NCBI RefSeq assembly: GCF_900102425.1
Contig: NZ_FNBT01000004.1
Coordinates: 62,001 to 126,000 of the forward strand
DNA length: 64,000 nucleotides
Source of the DNA: Blastococcus aurantiacus
Lineage (GTDB): Bacteria > Actinomycetota > Actinomycetes > Mycobacteriales > Geodermatophilaceae
Reading direction: 5' to 3'
Shown in pieces: positions 9,830 to 18,424 of this stretch (the first letter of the stretch is position 1; each line of letters begins with the position of its first letter). The translations under genes were made by a program, and so were the position numbers. The notes under the pieces are model-generated. The model saw only the letters and a list, made by a program, of their open reading frames with translations, did no database searches and was not told the origin of the DNA.

Positions 9830-11095
9830 TCAGGTGACGCGGGCGCGCTCGGCGGGGTAGGCCTCGTACGAGCGGTCGGCGAGCAGCGCGCGGAACCGGT
9901 CCATGGCGTCCCAGACGTCGACGAACCGGGTGTACAGCGGTGCCGGGCCCAGGCGCACGCGGTCGGGGGTGCGGAAGTCCGGCACCACCTGGCGGTCGAC
10001 CAGTGCCTGGGTGAGCTGCCACGCCTGCGGGTGGGCGAAGGTCACGTGCGAGCCCCGGCGCACCGCCTCCCGCGGCGAGGCCAGCGCCACGCCTGCGGGC
10101 AGGAGCCACTCGTCGCCGAGGGCGACGATGAGGTCGGTCATCGCCCGGCCCTTGGTGGACAGCTCCCCGATGCCGGCCTCGGCGACGAGGCCTGCGCCGA
10201 CCTCCACCGCGGCCATGCCGATCACCGGCGGCGTCCCCACCCCGAAGCGCTCGATGCCGTCGGCCGGCTCGTAGGCCGGTCCCATGGCGAACTGGTCGCG
10301 CTGGCCGAACCAGCCCTGGATGGGGGAGCGCAGCTCCTCCTGCAGGTCGCGCCGCACGTACAGGAACGCCGGCGCCCCCGGCCCGCCGTTGAGGTACTTG
10401 TAGGCGCAGCCCACGGCCAGGTCGGCGCCGATCGCGTCCAGGTCCACGGGCACCGCCCCGACGGCGTGGGAGAGGTCCCACAGCAGCAGCGCGCCGGACT
10501 CGTGCACCAGCCGGGTCACCTCCGCGACGTCGGCCAGCGCACCGGAGCGGTAGGCCACCAGCGACAGGACGACGACGGCGACGCGCTCGTCCAGGGCCGC
10601 GGCGAGGTCCGCCAGGTCCAGGCCGGTGTCCACGTGCGCGTCGATCTCGCGGACCGTCATGCCACGGGCCCCGGCCACACCCGCCACGACGTACCGGTCG
10701 GTCGGGAAGTCGTCCTTCGTGCAGACCAGGACGTCGCGCCCCGGGCGGGCCGTGGCCCCGGCGACCAGCAGCTTGTAGAGGTTCACCGTGGTCGAGTCGC
10801 TCACCAGCACCTGACCCGGACCGGCACCCAGCACGCCGGCGCCCAGGTCGTCGCCGAGCCGGGTGGCCGCGCCGATCCACTGCGACCAGGAGCCGACCAG
10901 CCCGCGCGCCCACTCCTGCTCGACGACGCGGCTCACGGCGGCGGGGGTGGCCAGCGGCATGCGGCCCAGGGAGTTGCCGTCCAGGTACAGCAGCCTGTCG
11001 GGGCCGTCCTCGTCGGCGCCGGCGAATCGCGATCGGAAGCCGGCGAGGGGATCGGCCGCGTCGAGGGCCTCCGCGGCGGCACGGGAGAGGTCCAT
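9830..11095 (-). CDS. kynU: Kynureninase
   Basis: A 421-residue PLP enzyme that cleaves L-kynurenine to anthranilate and alanine in tryptophan breakdown. Family marks are DGNSLGRMP (residues ~40-48), SDSTTVNLYKLL, LWDLSHAVGA with the PLP-ring aspartate, and the Schiff-base lysine in CAYKYLNGGPG at about residue 227, followed by GWFGQRDQF. The ATG at 11095 has AAGGGGG upstream. No tryptophan dioxygenase or formamidase gene is next to it, so the rest of the pathway must be elsewhere. It converges with the sortase gene, leaving 19 bases. Confidence 0.95.
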   Translation of the reverse strand: MDLSRAAAEALDAADPLAGFRSRFAGADEDGPDRLLYLDGNSLGRMPLATPAAVSRVVEQEWARGLVGSWSQWIGAATRLGDDLGAGVLGAGPGQVLVSDSTTVNLYKLLVAGATARPGRDVLVCTKDDFPTDRYVVAGVAGARGMTVREIDAHVDTGLDLADLAAALDERVAVVVLSLVAYRSGALADVAEVTRLVHESGALLLWDLSHAVGAVPVDLDAIGADLAVGCAYKYLNGGPGAPAFLYVRRDLQEELRSPIQGWFGQRDQFAMGPAYEPADGIERFGVGTPPVIGMAAVEVGAGLVAEAGIGELSTKGRAMTDLIVALGDEWLLPAGVALASPREAVRRGSHVTFAHPQAWQLTQALVDRQVVPDFRTPDRVRLGPAPLYTRFVDVWDAMDRFRALLADRSYEAYPAERARVT

Positions 11096-11144
11096 GCCCC
11101 CTTGTGTACGTCACCGCCGGGCCGGACGTGCGCGCGGGCGCGAC

Positions 11145-11158
11145 TAGCCTCGCCGCCC
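11145..11158 (+). promoter_or_regulatory. -10 box and start region of a leaderless amidase mRNA
   Basis: TAGCCT at 11145-11150 is followed by eight bases and then the GTG at 11159. No Shine-Dalgarno sequence lies between. The divergent kynU start at 11095 is only 63 bases away. Confidence 0.5.
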
Positions 11159-12613
11159 GTGACCCAGCTGCACGACCTGACCGCGCTCGAGCAGGCCGCC
11201 GCCGTGCGCTCGGGCGAGGTGAGCCCGACCGAGCTTGTGACCCACGCACTGCGCCGGATCCAGGCCCTCGACGCCGGCCTCGGCGCCTTCATCACCGTCA
11301 CGCCGGAGCGGGCCCTGGCCGCCGCGGCCGCCGCCGAGCGACGGCTGCGCGACGGGGGCGAGCTGCCGCCGCTGCTGGGGGTGCCGACGGCCATCAAGGA
11401 CCTCACCAGCACCGCCGGGGTGCCGACGACGTTCGGCTCCCGGGTCACCGCCGATCACGTGCCCACCGTGGACGACGCCGTCGTCACCCGGCTGGCCGCG
11501 GCGGGGACCGTCAGCGTCGGCAAGACCAACACGCCGGAGTTCGGCTTCCCCGGCTACACCGACAACGACCTCGTCGGCCCGGCTCGCTGCCCGTGGGACC
11601 CGACCCTGCTGGCCGGTGGTTCCAGCGGGGGAGCGGCGGTCGCGGTCGCGGCCGGCTTCGTGCCCTTCGCGCAGGGCAGCGACGGCGGGGGGTCGATCCG
11701 CATCCCGGCCAGCGTCAACGGGCTGGTCGGCCTCAAGCCGGCGCGCGGGCGGGTCAGCAACGCACCGCTGGGCAGCGAGGTGACCGGCCTGGTGACCCAC
11801 GGTCCGCTGGCCCGGACCGTCCGGGACGCGGCCGCGATGCTCGACGCGATGGCCGGCCCGGAGGTCGGTGACCCGACCTGGGCGCCGCCGCTGCCGCCGG
11901 GGGAGACCTTCCTGGCGGCGGCCGACCGCGCACCGGGCCGCCTGCGGATCGCCGTGTTCACCGAGTCGCCCATGCCGGACGCCGCGCTCGAGCCAGAGAT
12001 CGCCGCCGCCCTGGACGGCGCCGCGCGATTGCTGGCCGACCTCGGTCACGACGTCGAGGAGGCGCCGGCCGGGCTGCTGGGCCCCGACGTGCTGCCGGCC
12101 TTCGAGCGGGTGTGGGCCCTCTCCGGGGCCACGTTGCAGGTCCCGCCCGAGCGGGTCGGCGAGCTGCGACCCCTCACCCGCGAGCTGCGGGCCCGTGGGC
12201 TGGCGCTGTCGGCCCGCGACGCCCTGGAGTCATTGGCCACCCTGCGGTCCTTCGCCCGCGGCTTCCTGCGGGCGACCGGCGACTACGACGTCCTGCTGGC
12301 CCCGGTCACCACCATGACGGCACGGCCGGTCGGCTGGTTCGACGCCGACGGGGACGGCGCCGCGGACTTCGAGCGCAACGAGCGCTACGCCGCGTTCCCG
12401 GCCCTGTCCAACGTGACCGGCCAGCCGGCCGTGAGCCTGCCCCTGCACTGGACCGCCGGCGGCCTCCCGGTCGGCACCATGCTGGCCGGCCGCCCCGCCG
12501 ACGAGGCCACGCTGATCTCGCTGTCGGCGCAGCTGGAGGAGGCCCGCCCCTGGGCCGCCCGACACCCCGCGGCCTGGGGAGCGCGGCGGGCTGAGCGACA
12601 GGGGTGCCGGTAA
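11159..12613 (+). CDS. Amidase signature family hydrolase
   Basis: A 484-residue amidase-signature enzyme (amide to acid plus ammonia). The Lys-cisSer-Ser triad is readable: Lys in GVPTAIKDLTS (~residue 79), cis-Ser in the loop GSDGGGSIRIPAS, and the nucleophile Ser within GGSSGGAAVAVAAG. This order matches GatA relatives, but the gene stands alone without gatB/gatC and the C-terminal half differs, so it is a stand-alone amidase of unknown substrate. GTG at 11159 is favoured by the -10 box eight bases before it. The stop codon TAA overlaps the -10 box of the next gene. Confidence 0.92.
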   Translation: MTQLHDLTALEQAAAVRSGEVSPTELVTHALRRIQALDAGLGAFITVTPERALAAAAAAERRLRDGGELPPLLGVPTAIKDLTSTAGVPTTFGSRVTADHVPTVDDAVVTRLAAAGTVSVGKTNTPEFGFPGYTDNDLVGPARCPWDPTLLAGGSSGGAAVAVAAGFVPFAQGSDGGGSIRIPASVNGLVGLKPARGRVSNAPLGSEVTGLVTHGPLARTVRDAAAMLDAMAGPEVGDPTWAPPLPPGETFLAAADRAPGRLRIAVFTESPMPDAALEPEIAAALDGAARLLADLGHDVEEAPAGLLGPDVLPAFERVWALSGATLQVPPERVGELRPLTRELRARGLALSARDALESLATLRSFARGFLRATGDYDVLLAPVTTMTARPVGWFDADGDGAADFERNERYAAFPALSNVTGQPAVSLPLHWTAGGLPVGTMLAGRPADEATLISLSAQLEEARPWAARHPAAWGARRAERQGCR

Positions 12614-12623
12614 GTTGGGACCC
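12611..12623 (+). promoter_or_regulatory. -10 box overlapping the amidase stop codon
   Basis: TAAGTT at 12611-12616 contains the TAA stop of the amidase and stands seven bases before the GTG of the next gene. This predicts a leaderless mRNA that starts right at the boundary. Confidence 0.5.
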
Positions 12624-12983
12624 GTGACCGTCGCCGAGACCATCCTCGTCTTCGCCGGGGCCCCGCTGGCCGTCGTCCTGCTGCTGGCCCTGCTGACCAT
12701 CGGGCCCGCCGCGCGCAACCGGCGCCCCCGCTACAAGCCGGGACAGCCGTGGAGCCACGAGCCCATCTGGTACGAGCCGCACCCGGAGGGCACCGGCCAC
12801 GGCAGTGACCACGGGGACGGCGAGACCACCGCGATCGGCTCCTCGCTCTACGGCGAGCGGCACGGCGCCGACGCCGCCGCCACCCACGCCGTCAGCGGCG
12901 GTTCGTCCTCCGCCGGCGGCGCCTCCGCGGCGCGCGCACCCCGGCCGGCAGGTCCCCTCGGCGGCGCCCGGGGCACGTGGTGA
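12624..12983 (+). CDS. Small single-pass membrane protein, CtaJ-like
   Basis: A 119-residue protein with one N-terminal membrane helix (residues ~5-27, TILVFAGAPLAVVLLLALL), then GPAARNRRPRYKPGQPW, then a His/Gly/Ala-rich soluble tail ending in GARGTW. The pattern of one helix, an R-Y-K-P-G-Q-x-W motif and a tail ending in Trp resembles the actinobacterial proteins named aa3-type cytochrome oxidase subunit CtaJ. That name is from memory and not certain. GTG at 12624 follows a TAAGTT box by seven bases. The next gene, DUF5130, follows after 67 bases. Confidence 0.6.
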   Translation: MTVAETILVFAGAPLAVVLLLALLTIGPAARNRRPRYKPGQPWSHEPIWYEPHPEGTGHGSDHGDGETTAIGSSLYGERHGADAAATHAVSGGSSSAGGASAARAPRPAGPLGGARGTW

Positions 12984-13050
12984 CCCCGATGCCCACTGCA
13001 CTCCCGACGACCCTCGCCGCACCGGCGATCGACCTGGCCGGAGGCCCGCG

Positions 13051-13506
13051 ATGACCAGCGCTCTCGAAGTCGAGTCCCACGACACCGCGACCTCCCAGAC
13101 GGCGGCGGCGCGCACGGACGAGGGCATCGACCAGATCTTCAGCTTCCGCGAGCTGGCCCGCATCGACGAGGCGCTGACCATGTCCTCGCGGGAGACCGGC
13201 CTTCGCTTCACCCTCTACGTGGGCGACCTGGGCACGCCGACCCGCGCCCGCGCGGAGGAGCTGCACGCGTACTCCGGCGGGAACACCGCCGAGGCGGTGC
13301 TGATCGCCGTCTCGCCCGGGCAGCGCGTGGTCGAGGTCGTCACCGGGTCCGCGGCGGCCCGGCGGCTCCCGGACCGCGCCTGCGCACTGGCGGTGCTGTC
13401 CATGACGACGGCGTTCGCCGGGGGCGACCTCGTCGGCGGCATCGTGAACGGCCTGCGCCAGCTGTCCGACCAGGCCGGCCGCCCGTCCGTCCGACACGGG
13501 CACTAG
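13051..13506 (+). CDS. DUF5130 family protein
   Basis: A 151-residue soluble protein with SFRELARIDEALTMSSRETGLRFTLYVGDL (residues ~31-60, quoted in parts here: FTLYVGDL and SRETGLRF), then AVLIAVSPGQRVVEVVTG and AVLSMTTAFAGGDLVGGIVNGL. The layout (a beta-strand/helix domain of about 100 residues) resembles TPM-type domains. It is a conserved actinobacterial family that sits beside pepN in mycobacteria. The ATG at 13051 has GGAGG seven bases upstream. Function is unknown. Confidence 0.75.
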   Translation: MTSALEVESHDTATSQTAAARTDEGIDQIFSFRELARIDEALTMSSRETGLRFTLYVGDLGTPTRARAEELHAYSGGNTAEAVLIAVSPGQRVVEVVTGSAAARRLPDRACALAVLSMTTAFAGGDLVGGIVNGLRQLSDQAGRPSVRHGH

Positions 13507-13533
13507 CGCACCGCGGTCCACCGATCGCACGAA

Positions 13534-13575
13534 CACGAAGGCCCCGCCTCCCTCATGGGGGGCGGGGCCTTCGTG
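13534..13575. terminator. Bidirectional terminator between DUF5130 and pepN genes
   Basis: A perfect 15-bp inverted repeat (CACGAAGGCCCCGCC and its complement) with a 12-base loop, placed between two convergent genes. No strong T-run follows, as is common in GC-rich actinobacteria. Confidence 0.8.
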
Positions 13576-13584
13576 CTCCGTGGA

Positions 13585-16137
13585 TTAGAGGCCGGCTTCG
13601 GCGTCCCGTTCGCGGGCGCGGAGCGCCCGGGCGATGCCGTCGCGGCCCTCGAACACCAGCCGCCGCAGCGCGGCCGGCTGGGTCGCGTCGGCCAGCCAGG
13701 CGTCGGCAGCGACGATGGTGCGCGGCTCCACCACCGACGGGAAGAGGTACTGGACGGCGTTCTTCGCGATCTCGCCCGGACGCCGGTCCCAGATCGGCCG
13801 GATGTCGGTGAAGTACCGGTCCACGTACTCGGCGGTCAGCTCGCGCTGGGCCGGGTGCCAGAAGCCGGCCACGATCGCCTCGTGCACCGCGTTGGGCACC
13901 TCGTCGTCGTGGAACGCCTGCCGCCAGGTCTCGTCCTTGGACTCCGCGGTGGGCCGGAGGGCGCGGGCGGTGGCCGCCCGACGGACGCCGGTGGCGGTCG
14001 CGTCGCGCTCGGCCTCCGCGTCGATCTCCGCGTCGCCGGCCGCACCGATGGCGACCAGCCCGTGCAGGAAGGACCACCGCGCATCGGTGTCGACCACGAG
14101 TCCTTCGACGGTGCGCGAGCCGTCGAGCAGCCCGCGCAGCGCCGCGACGTGCTCGTCGGTGCGGGCGGCGCTGGCCAGCGTGCGAGACCACATCAGCTGC
14201 TGGTCGCTGCCCGCCGACGCCGACTGCAGCGCGGCGAGCGCGTGGTCGCCCAGCAGCGTCCAGCCGGTGGGCGCCCACGTGGGGTCGGCGAAGCTGTTCA
14301 GCGCCGACTGCACCCGGGCGAGCAGTGACTGGACGACGCTGATCTCGGTCTCGGCACCGATGCCGGCCAGCACCAGCTCAACCCACTCGCGGGCGGGCAG
14401 CTCGGCGTCGCGGGTCATGTCCCACGCCGCGGACCAGCACAGCGCCCGGGCCAGCGGGTCGGTCATCGCCGCGATCCGGGCGCGCAGCGTGGCCAGCGAG
14501 CGCTCGTCGAGCCGCAGCTTGGCGTAGGTCAGGTCGTCGTCGTTGACCAGCACGAGGTCCGCAGCCGGGTGGCCCACCAGGTCGGGCACCTCGGTGCGCG
14601 CCCCGGCGACGTCCAGCTCGACGCGGTGGCTGCGGGTCAGCCCGTCGGGGCCCTCGCTGTAGAGCCCGACGGCCAGCCGGTGGTTGCGCAGCACCGGGTG
14701 CTCGGTGACGGCGGTCTGCTCGATGGTGAAGCTGCTGTACCGGCCGTCCTCGGTGACCTCGAAGACCGGCCGCAGCGTGTTGACCTGGCTGGTGCGCAGC
14801 CACTGGTCGGCCCACTCCCTGAGGTCGCGGCCGGAGCTCTCCGACAGCGGGCCGAGCAGGTCCGCGAGCGCGGTGTTGCCGTACTCGTGCTTGCGGAAGT
14901 AGCGGCGCACCCCGGCGAGGAACTCGTCCCGGCCGACGTAGGCGACCAGCTGCTTGAGCACCGAGGCACCCTTGGCGTAGGTGATGCCGTCGAAGTTCAC
15001 CTCGACGGCGGCGACGTCGGGGATGTCCGCGGCGATGGGGTGGGTCGAGGGCAGCTGGTCCTGCGCGTAGGCCCAGGCCTTCTCCGTGTTGGCGAAGGTC
15101 GTCCACGCGGTCGTGTACTCGGTGGCCTCGGCCTGGCACAGCGTGCTGATGTAGGTCGCGAAGGACTCGTTGAGCCAGAGGTCGTCCCACCAGCGCATGG
15201 TCACCAGGTCGCCGAACCACATGTGGCCCAGTTCGTGCAGCACCGTCTCGGCGCGGCGCTCGTAGCGGGCGCGGCTCACCTTGGAGCGGAAGACGTAGTC
15301 CTCCAGGAAGGTGACCGCGCCGGCGTTCTCCATGGCCCCGGCGTTGAACTCGGGCACGAAGAGCTGGTCGTACTTGTCGAACGGGTACGGGTAGTCGAAC
15401 ACCCGGTGGTAGAAGTCGAAGCCCTGCTTGGTGACCCGGAACAGCTCCTCGGGATCGAGGTACTGGGCCAGGCTCGCGCGGCAGTACAGACCCAGCGGGA
15501 TGCCGTCGTGGGAGTCGGTGACCTTGGCGTAGGGCCCCGCGATCAGCGCGACCAGGTAGGTCGAGAGGCGCTTGGTGGGCGCGAAGTGCACGAGCTGCGC
15601 GCCGTTGGCGCCGGCCTCGATGATCCGGTCGCCGCTGTTGGAGACCACCTGCCAGTCGAAGGGCGCCGTCACGTGCAGCGTGAACGTCGCCTTGAGGTCG
15701 GGCTGGTCGAAGCAGGCGAACATCCGCTTGGCGTCGGCCGGCTCGAACTGCGTGTAGAGGTAGACCTGCCCGTCCTCGGGGTCGAGGAAGCGGTGCAGTC
15801 CCTCGCCGCTGTTGGAGTAGCGGCAGTCGGCGGTGACGACCAGCGTGTTCTGCTCGGCGAGGTCGGGCAGCGGGAGGCCGACGTCCTCGGTCCAGGTGGC
15901 CACGTCCAGCTCGACGCCGTTGAGGACGGCCGACCGGATCCCGTCGGCGACCAGGTCGATGAACGTCGAGGCGCCGGGCTCCCGGCAGCCGAACACGACG
16001 GTCGCCGTCGACTCGAAGGTTCGCTCGCCGGGATGACCGGCCCCGTCGGTGACGTCGAGCTGGAGGTCGTAGCTCTCGACGGACAGCAGATCGGCGCGCG
16101 CTGCGGCGTTGGTGCGGGTCAGGTTGGGTGCGGCCAC
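13585..16137 (-). CDS. pepN: Aminopeptidase N (M1 family)
   Basis: An 850-residue zinc aminopeptidase that removes N-terminal residues from peptides. Gluzincin marks are clear: exopeptidase motif GAMEN at 267-271, HELGH at 301-305 and the third zinc ligand Glu324 in LWLNES. The C-terminal ERAP1-like helical domain fills residues ~500-850. GTG at 16137 gives the usual family opening (APNLTRTNAAARADLLSVESYDLQLD, residues 3 onward) and a length close to the 861 residues I recall for M. tuberculosis PepN. An ATG eleven codons upstream is the alternative. It is divergent from the Rv2466c-like gene, as in mycobacteria. Confidence 0.96.
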   Translation of the reverse strand: MAAPNLTRTNAAARADLLSVESYDLQLDVTDGAGHPGERTFESTATVVFGCREPGASTFIDLVADGIRSAVLNGVELDVATWTEDVGLPLPDLAEQNTLVVTADCRYSNSGEGLHRFLDPEDGQVYLYTQFEPADAKRMFACFDQPDLKATFTLHVTAPFDWQVVSNSGDRIIEAGANGAQLVHFAPTKRLSTYLVALIAGPYAKVTDSHDGIPLGLYCRASLAQYLDPEELFRVTKQGFDFYHRVFDYPYPFDKYDQLFVPEFNAGAMENAGAVTFLEDYVFRSKVSRARYERRAETVLHELGHMWFGDLVTMRWWDDLWLNESFATYISTLCQAEATEYTTAWTTFANTEKAWAYAQDQLPSTHPIAADIPDVAAVEVNFDGITYAKGASVLKQLVAYVGRDEFLAGVRRYFRKHEYGNTALADLLGPLSESSGRDLREWADQWLRTSQVNTLRPVFEVTEDGRYSSFTIEQTAVTEHPVLRNHRLAVGLYSEGPDGLTRSHRVELDVAGARTEVPDLVGHPAADLVLVNDDDLTYAKLRLDERSLATLRARIAAMTDPLARALCWSAAWDMTRDAELPAREWVELVLAGIGAETEISVVQSLLARVQSALNSFADPTWAPTGWTLLGDHALAALQSASAGSDQQLMWSRTLASAARTDEHVAALRGLLDGSRTVEGLVVDTDARWSFLHGLVAIGAAGDAEIDAEAERDATATGVRRAATARALRPTAESKDETWRQAFHDDEVPNAVHEAIVAGFWHPAQRELTAEYVDRYFTDIRPIWDRRPGEIAKNAVQYLFPSVVEPRTIVAADAWLADATQPAALRRLVFEGRDGIARALRARERDAEAGL

Positions 16138-16305
16138 GTCCCGCAGCTTCCCACGCGGGGACGACGGCATTCGCGGCCGCGGTGGGACCCCGGGCACATG
16201 CGACGACCCGGCCTGCGGGGGAACAAGCCGGCGGCGATCCTGATTGGCACCCGACGAGAGCCCCGGTGAGGACACCCGGGACCACCGACCGCGAGGAGAA
16301 CCCCC

Positions 16306-16968
16306 ATGACCGAGGCAGTGCAGAGCGCGCCCGTGAAGGCCCGCGTCGACTTCTGGTTCGACCCGCTGTGCCCGTGGGCCTGGCTCACCAGCCGCTGGGT
16401 GCTCGAGGCTGCCAAGGTCCGCGAGATCGACCTCCACTGGCACGTCATGTCGCTGGCCGTGCTCAACCGCGGTCGCGACCTGCCGGAGGAGTACCAGGAG
16501 ATGATGAAGAAGGCGATCGGCCCGGTGCGGGTCGCGATCGCCGCCGCCCAGCAGCACGGCGACGAGGTCCTCGGCGACCTCTACACCGCGATGGGCACCC
16601 TGCGGCACCACGAGAAGGCCGAGCTCGACGAGCTGATCGCCCCCGCGCTGGAGCGCGCCGGCCTGCCGGCCTCCCTCGCCGAGGCCGCGACCTCCACCGA
16701 GTACGACGAGGCGCTCGAGAAGAGCCACCACGAGGGCATGGACCCGGTCGGTGACGACGTCGGCACGCCGGTCATGCACATCGACGGCGTCGCCTTCTTC
16801 GGCCCGGTCATCAGCAAGGTCCCCACCGGTGAGGACGCCGGCAAGGCCTTCGACGGCGCCGTTCTGCTGGCCAACCTCCCCGACTTCTGGGAGCTCAAGC
16901 GCACCCGCAGCACCGGCCCGGACATGGACAGCGTCCCCGCCGAGACCCTGGAGATCACCCGCTCCTGA
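16306..16968 (+). CDS. DsbA-fold thiol protein, Rv2466c (mycothiol-dependent nitroreductase) family
   Basis: A 220-residue thioredoxin-fold protein of the DsbA/FrnE type. Rv2466c of M. tuberculosis is a mycothiol-linked reductase that activates nitro-drugs. Here the opening [16 protein letters not shown] puts the active-site cysteine at residue 22, but the second cysteine of the CxxC seen in Rv2466c (as I recall it) is Ala25. Downstream [20 protein letters not shown] carries the conserved cis-Pro loop. A GAGGAG lies seven to eight bases before the ATG. The enzyme would therefore work as a monothiol, with mycothiol as resolving thiol. It is divergent from pepN. Confidence 0.88.
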   Translation: MTEAVQSAPVKARVDFWFDPLCPWAWLTSRWVLEAAKVREIDLHWHVMSLAVLNRGRDLPEEYQEMMKKAIGPVRVAIAAAQQHGDEVLGDLYTAMGTLRHHEKAELDELIAPALERAGLPASLAEAATSTEYDEALEKSHHEGMDPVGDDVGTPVMHIDGVAFFGPVISKVPTGEDAGKAFDGAVLLANLPDFWELKRTRSTGPDMDSVPAETLEITRS

Positions 16969-16969
16969 T

Positions 16970-17037
16970 CCGCTTATCCGCGGAAAAGCAGACCGCTTAT
17001 CCGCGGAAAAGCAGACCGCTTTTCCGCGGAAAAGCAG
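16970..17037. repeat. Three tandem 23-bp palindromic repeats
   Basis: Three head-to-tail copies of a 23-bp unit at 16970, 16993 and 17016 (CCGCTTATCCGCGGAAAAGC plus AGA). Units 1 and 2 are identical; unit 3 has TTTT in place of TTAT, which makes GCTTTTCCGCGGAAAAGC a perfect 18-bp palindrome. The array begins one base after the stop codon of the Rv2466c-like gene and ends 17 bases before the -10 box of the SDR gene. It could be an operator cluster for the SDR promoter, a terminator, or a REP-like element. Confidence 0.85.
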
Positions 17038-17054
17038 GGTGGGAGGGGCTGCGG

Positions 17055-17066
17055 CATCCTGGTGCG
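17055..17066 (+). promoter_or_regulatory. -10 box for the SDR gene
   Basis: CATCCT at 17055-17060, six bases before the ATG at 17067; it predicts a leaderless mRNA. The -35 region would fall on the last bases of the triple palindrome. Confidence 0.4.
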
Positions 17067-17828
17067 ATGCCGCACCCCCTCCGCCAGCGGATCTTCATCT
17101 CCGGCGCCAGCGCGGGCCTCGGCCAGGGCATGGCCCGCCGGTTCGCCGCCATGGGCCGCGACCTCGCGCTGACCGCCCGCCGGCTCGACCGGCTCGAGGC
17201 GCTGCGCGACGAGCTGCTCGCCGCGCACCCCGGCATCCGCGTGGTGGTGGCCGCCATGGACGTCGACGACCCTGGGTCGGTCGCCGCGGTGATGCCCCGG
17301 CTCGCCGACGAGCTGGGCGGGTTCGACCGGGTGATCGTCAACGCGGGCATCGGCAAGGGCGGTTCGGTGGGCACCGGTGAGGCCGCCGCCAACCGCGCCG
17401 TCCTGGTGACCAACGTGCTCGGCTCGCACGCGCAGTGCGAGGCGGCGATGGAGTTGTTCCGCAGGCAGGGCGCCGGTCACCTCGTGATCGTCTCGTCGGT
17501 CGCCTCGGTCCGTGGCATGCCCGGCACCCGCACGGCCTACGGCGCGAGCAAGGCGGCGCTCAACTCGCTCGCCGAAGGCATCCGCTCGGACGTCTACGGC
17601 TCGCAGATCGTCGTCTCCACGGTCCTGCCCGGGTACATCGCGACCGACATCAACGAGGGACGGCGTGGGCCGCTGACCGTCGGCCTGGACAAGGGCGTGG
17701 ACGCGCTGGTCGACGTCGTCGAGCGGGAGCCGGTGCGCGGCTACGTGCCGGAGTGGCCGTGGCGCCCGGTCGCCGGCCTGCTGCGCGCGCTGCCGCTGTC
17801 CGTCGTCCGCCGCCTCACCGGTTCCTGA
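17067..17828 (+). CDS. Short-chain dehydrogenase/reductase
   Basis: A 253-residue classical SDR, NAD(P)-binding Rossmann protein. The cofactor loop is SGASAGLGQGMARRFA (residues ~12-27), with ARRLDRL after beta-2, which favours NADP. NAGIGKGG follows, then the catalytic Ser in IVSSVASVRG and the YGASK motif with Tyr and Lys near 157-161. LPGYIATDI is the usual post-catalytic loop. The substrate is unknown. The gene starts beside a triple palindrome and precedes a GNAT gene by 25 bases on the same strand. Confidence 0.92.
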   Translation: MPHPLRQRIFISGASAGLGQGMARRFAAMGRDLALTARRLDRLEALRDELLAAHPGIRVVVAAMDVDDPGSVAAVMPRLADELGGFDRVIVNAGIGKGGSVGTGEAAANRAVLVTNVLGSHAQCEAAMELFRRQGAGHLVIVSSVASVRGMPGTRTAYGASKAALNSLAEGIRSDVYGSQIVVSTVLPGYIATDINEGRRGPLTVGLDKGVDALVDVVEREPVRGYVPEWPWRPVAGLLRALPLSVVRRLTGS

Positions 17829-17853
17829 GCCCGTCATCGAGTCCGCCGCGAGG

Positions 17854-18351
17854 GTGACCGTCAGGCAGGTCCAGTCGGGTGACCTGCCACGCCTGCTGGT
17901 CGGCGCCGGCCCGCGGGACCGGTTCCACCACGTCGAGCGGGCAGGCATGCAGGAGCGCGGTGAGGCGACGTACCTGGTGGCCTGGGACGGCGACCTGCCC
18001 TGTGGTCGGGGAACCATGTTCCACCGCTCGAAGTACGAGCGCGTCCGTGACCTCCTGGGCGACTTTCCGGAGCTGAACGGGCTGGAGGCCGTCCCACGAG
18101 GCAGGGGGATCGGCACGCGGCTCGTCGCGGCGGCGGAGGCCCGGGCGACGACGCTGGGAGCTGCGCGGATCGGTCTCGCGGTCGAGCACGGGAACGTCGA
18201 CGCCCGACGTCTCTACGAGCGGCTCGGCTACGTCGAGTGGGAGCACGGCGACGTCGTCGACCGGTGGTTCGAGCGGGACGGCAGCGGCACGGCCGTCCGC
18301 GAGCACGCCGACCCGTGCAGCTACCTGGTCAAGAACCTGACCGGCCGCTGA
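17854..18351 (+). CDS. GNAT family N-acetyltransferase
   Basis: A 165-residue acetyl-CoA-dependent acyltransferase. The coenzyme A loop is readable as PRGRGIGTRLVAAAEARA (residues ~79-96), followed by the typical motif B region LAVEHGNVDARRLYERLGYVEW. The substrate is unknown. The GTG at 17854 has GCGAGG directly before it. It is 25 bases downstream of the SDR gene and may share its mRNA. The gene end is followed by a pair of palindromes. Confidence 0.88.
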   Translation: MTVRQVQSGDLPRLLVGAGPRDRFHHVERAGMQERGEATYLVAWDGDLPCGRGTMFHRSKYERVRDLLGDFPELNGLEAVPRGRGIGTRLVAAAEARATTLGAARIGLAVEHGNVDARRLYERLGYVEWEHGDVVDRWFERDGSGTAVREHADPCSYLVKNLTGR

Positions 18352-18361
18352 CCCCTGCTCG

Positions 18362-18416
18362 GGACTTCCGGTACAGGAAGTCCGAGGGTGGTCCGGACTT
18401 TCTGCACCGAAAGTCC
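18362..18416. repeat. Two tandem hairpin palindromes
   Basis: Two hairpins of the same plan, 33 bases apart: GGACTTCC-6-GGAAGTCC at 18362-18383 and GGACTTTC-6-GAAAGTCC at 18395-18416, each with eight-base arms and a six-base loop. They lie between two convergent genes (GNAT and DUF429), so they can act as a bidirectional terminator. The near-identical arms also suggest one repeat unit that was duplicated. Confidence 0.8.
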
Positions 18417-18424
18417 CTGGGAGG

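Noticed and set aside
11159..12613. Amidase read as GatA of the tRNA-dependent amidotransferase
   Set aside because: gatB and gatC are not adjacent, and the sequence outside the signature differs from GatA.
16970..17037. Tandem palindromes considered as a CRISPR array or a replication origin
   Set aside because: The copies touch each other without spacers, there are no cas or dnaA genes, and dnaA boxes are absent.
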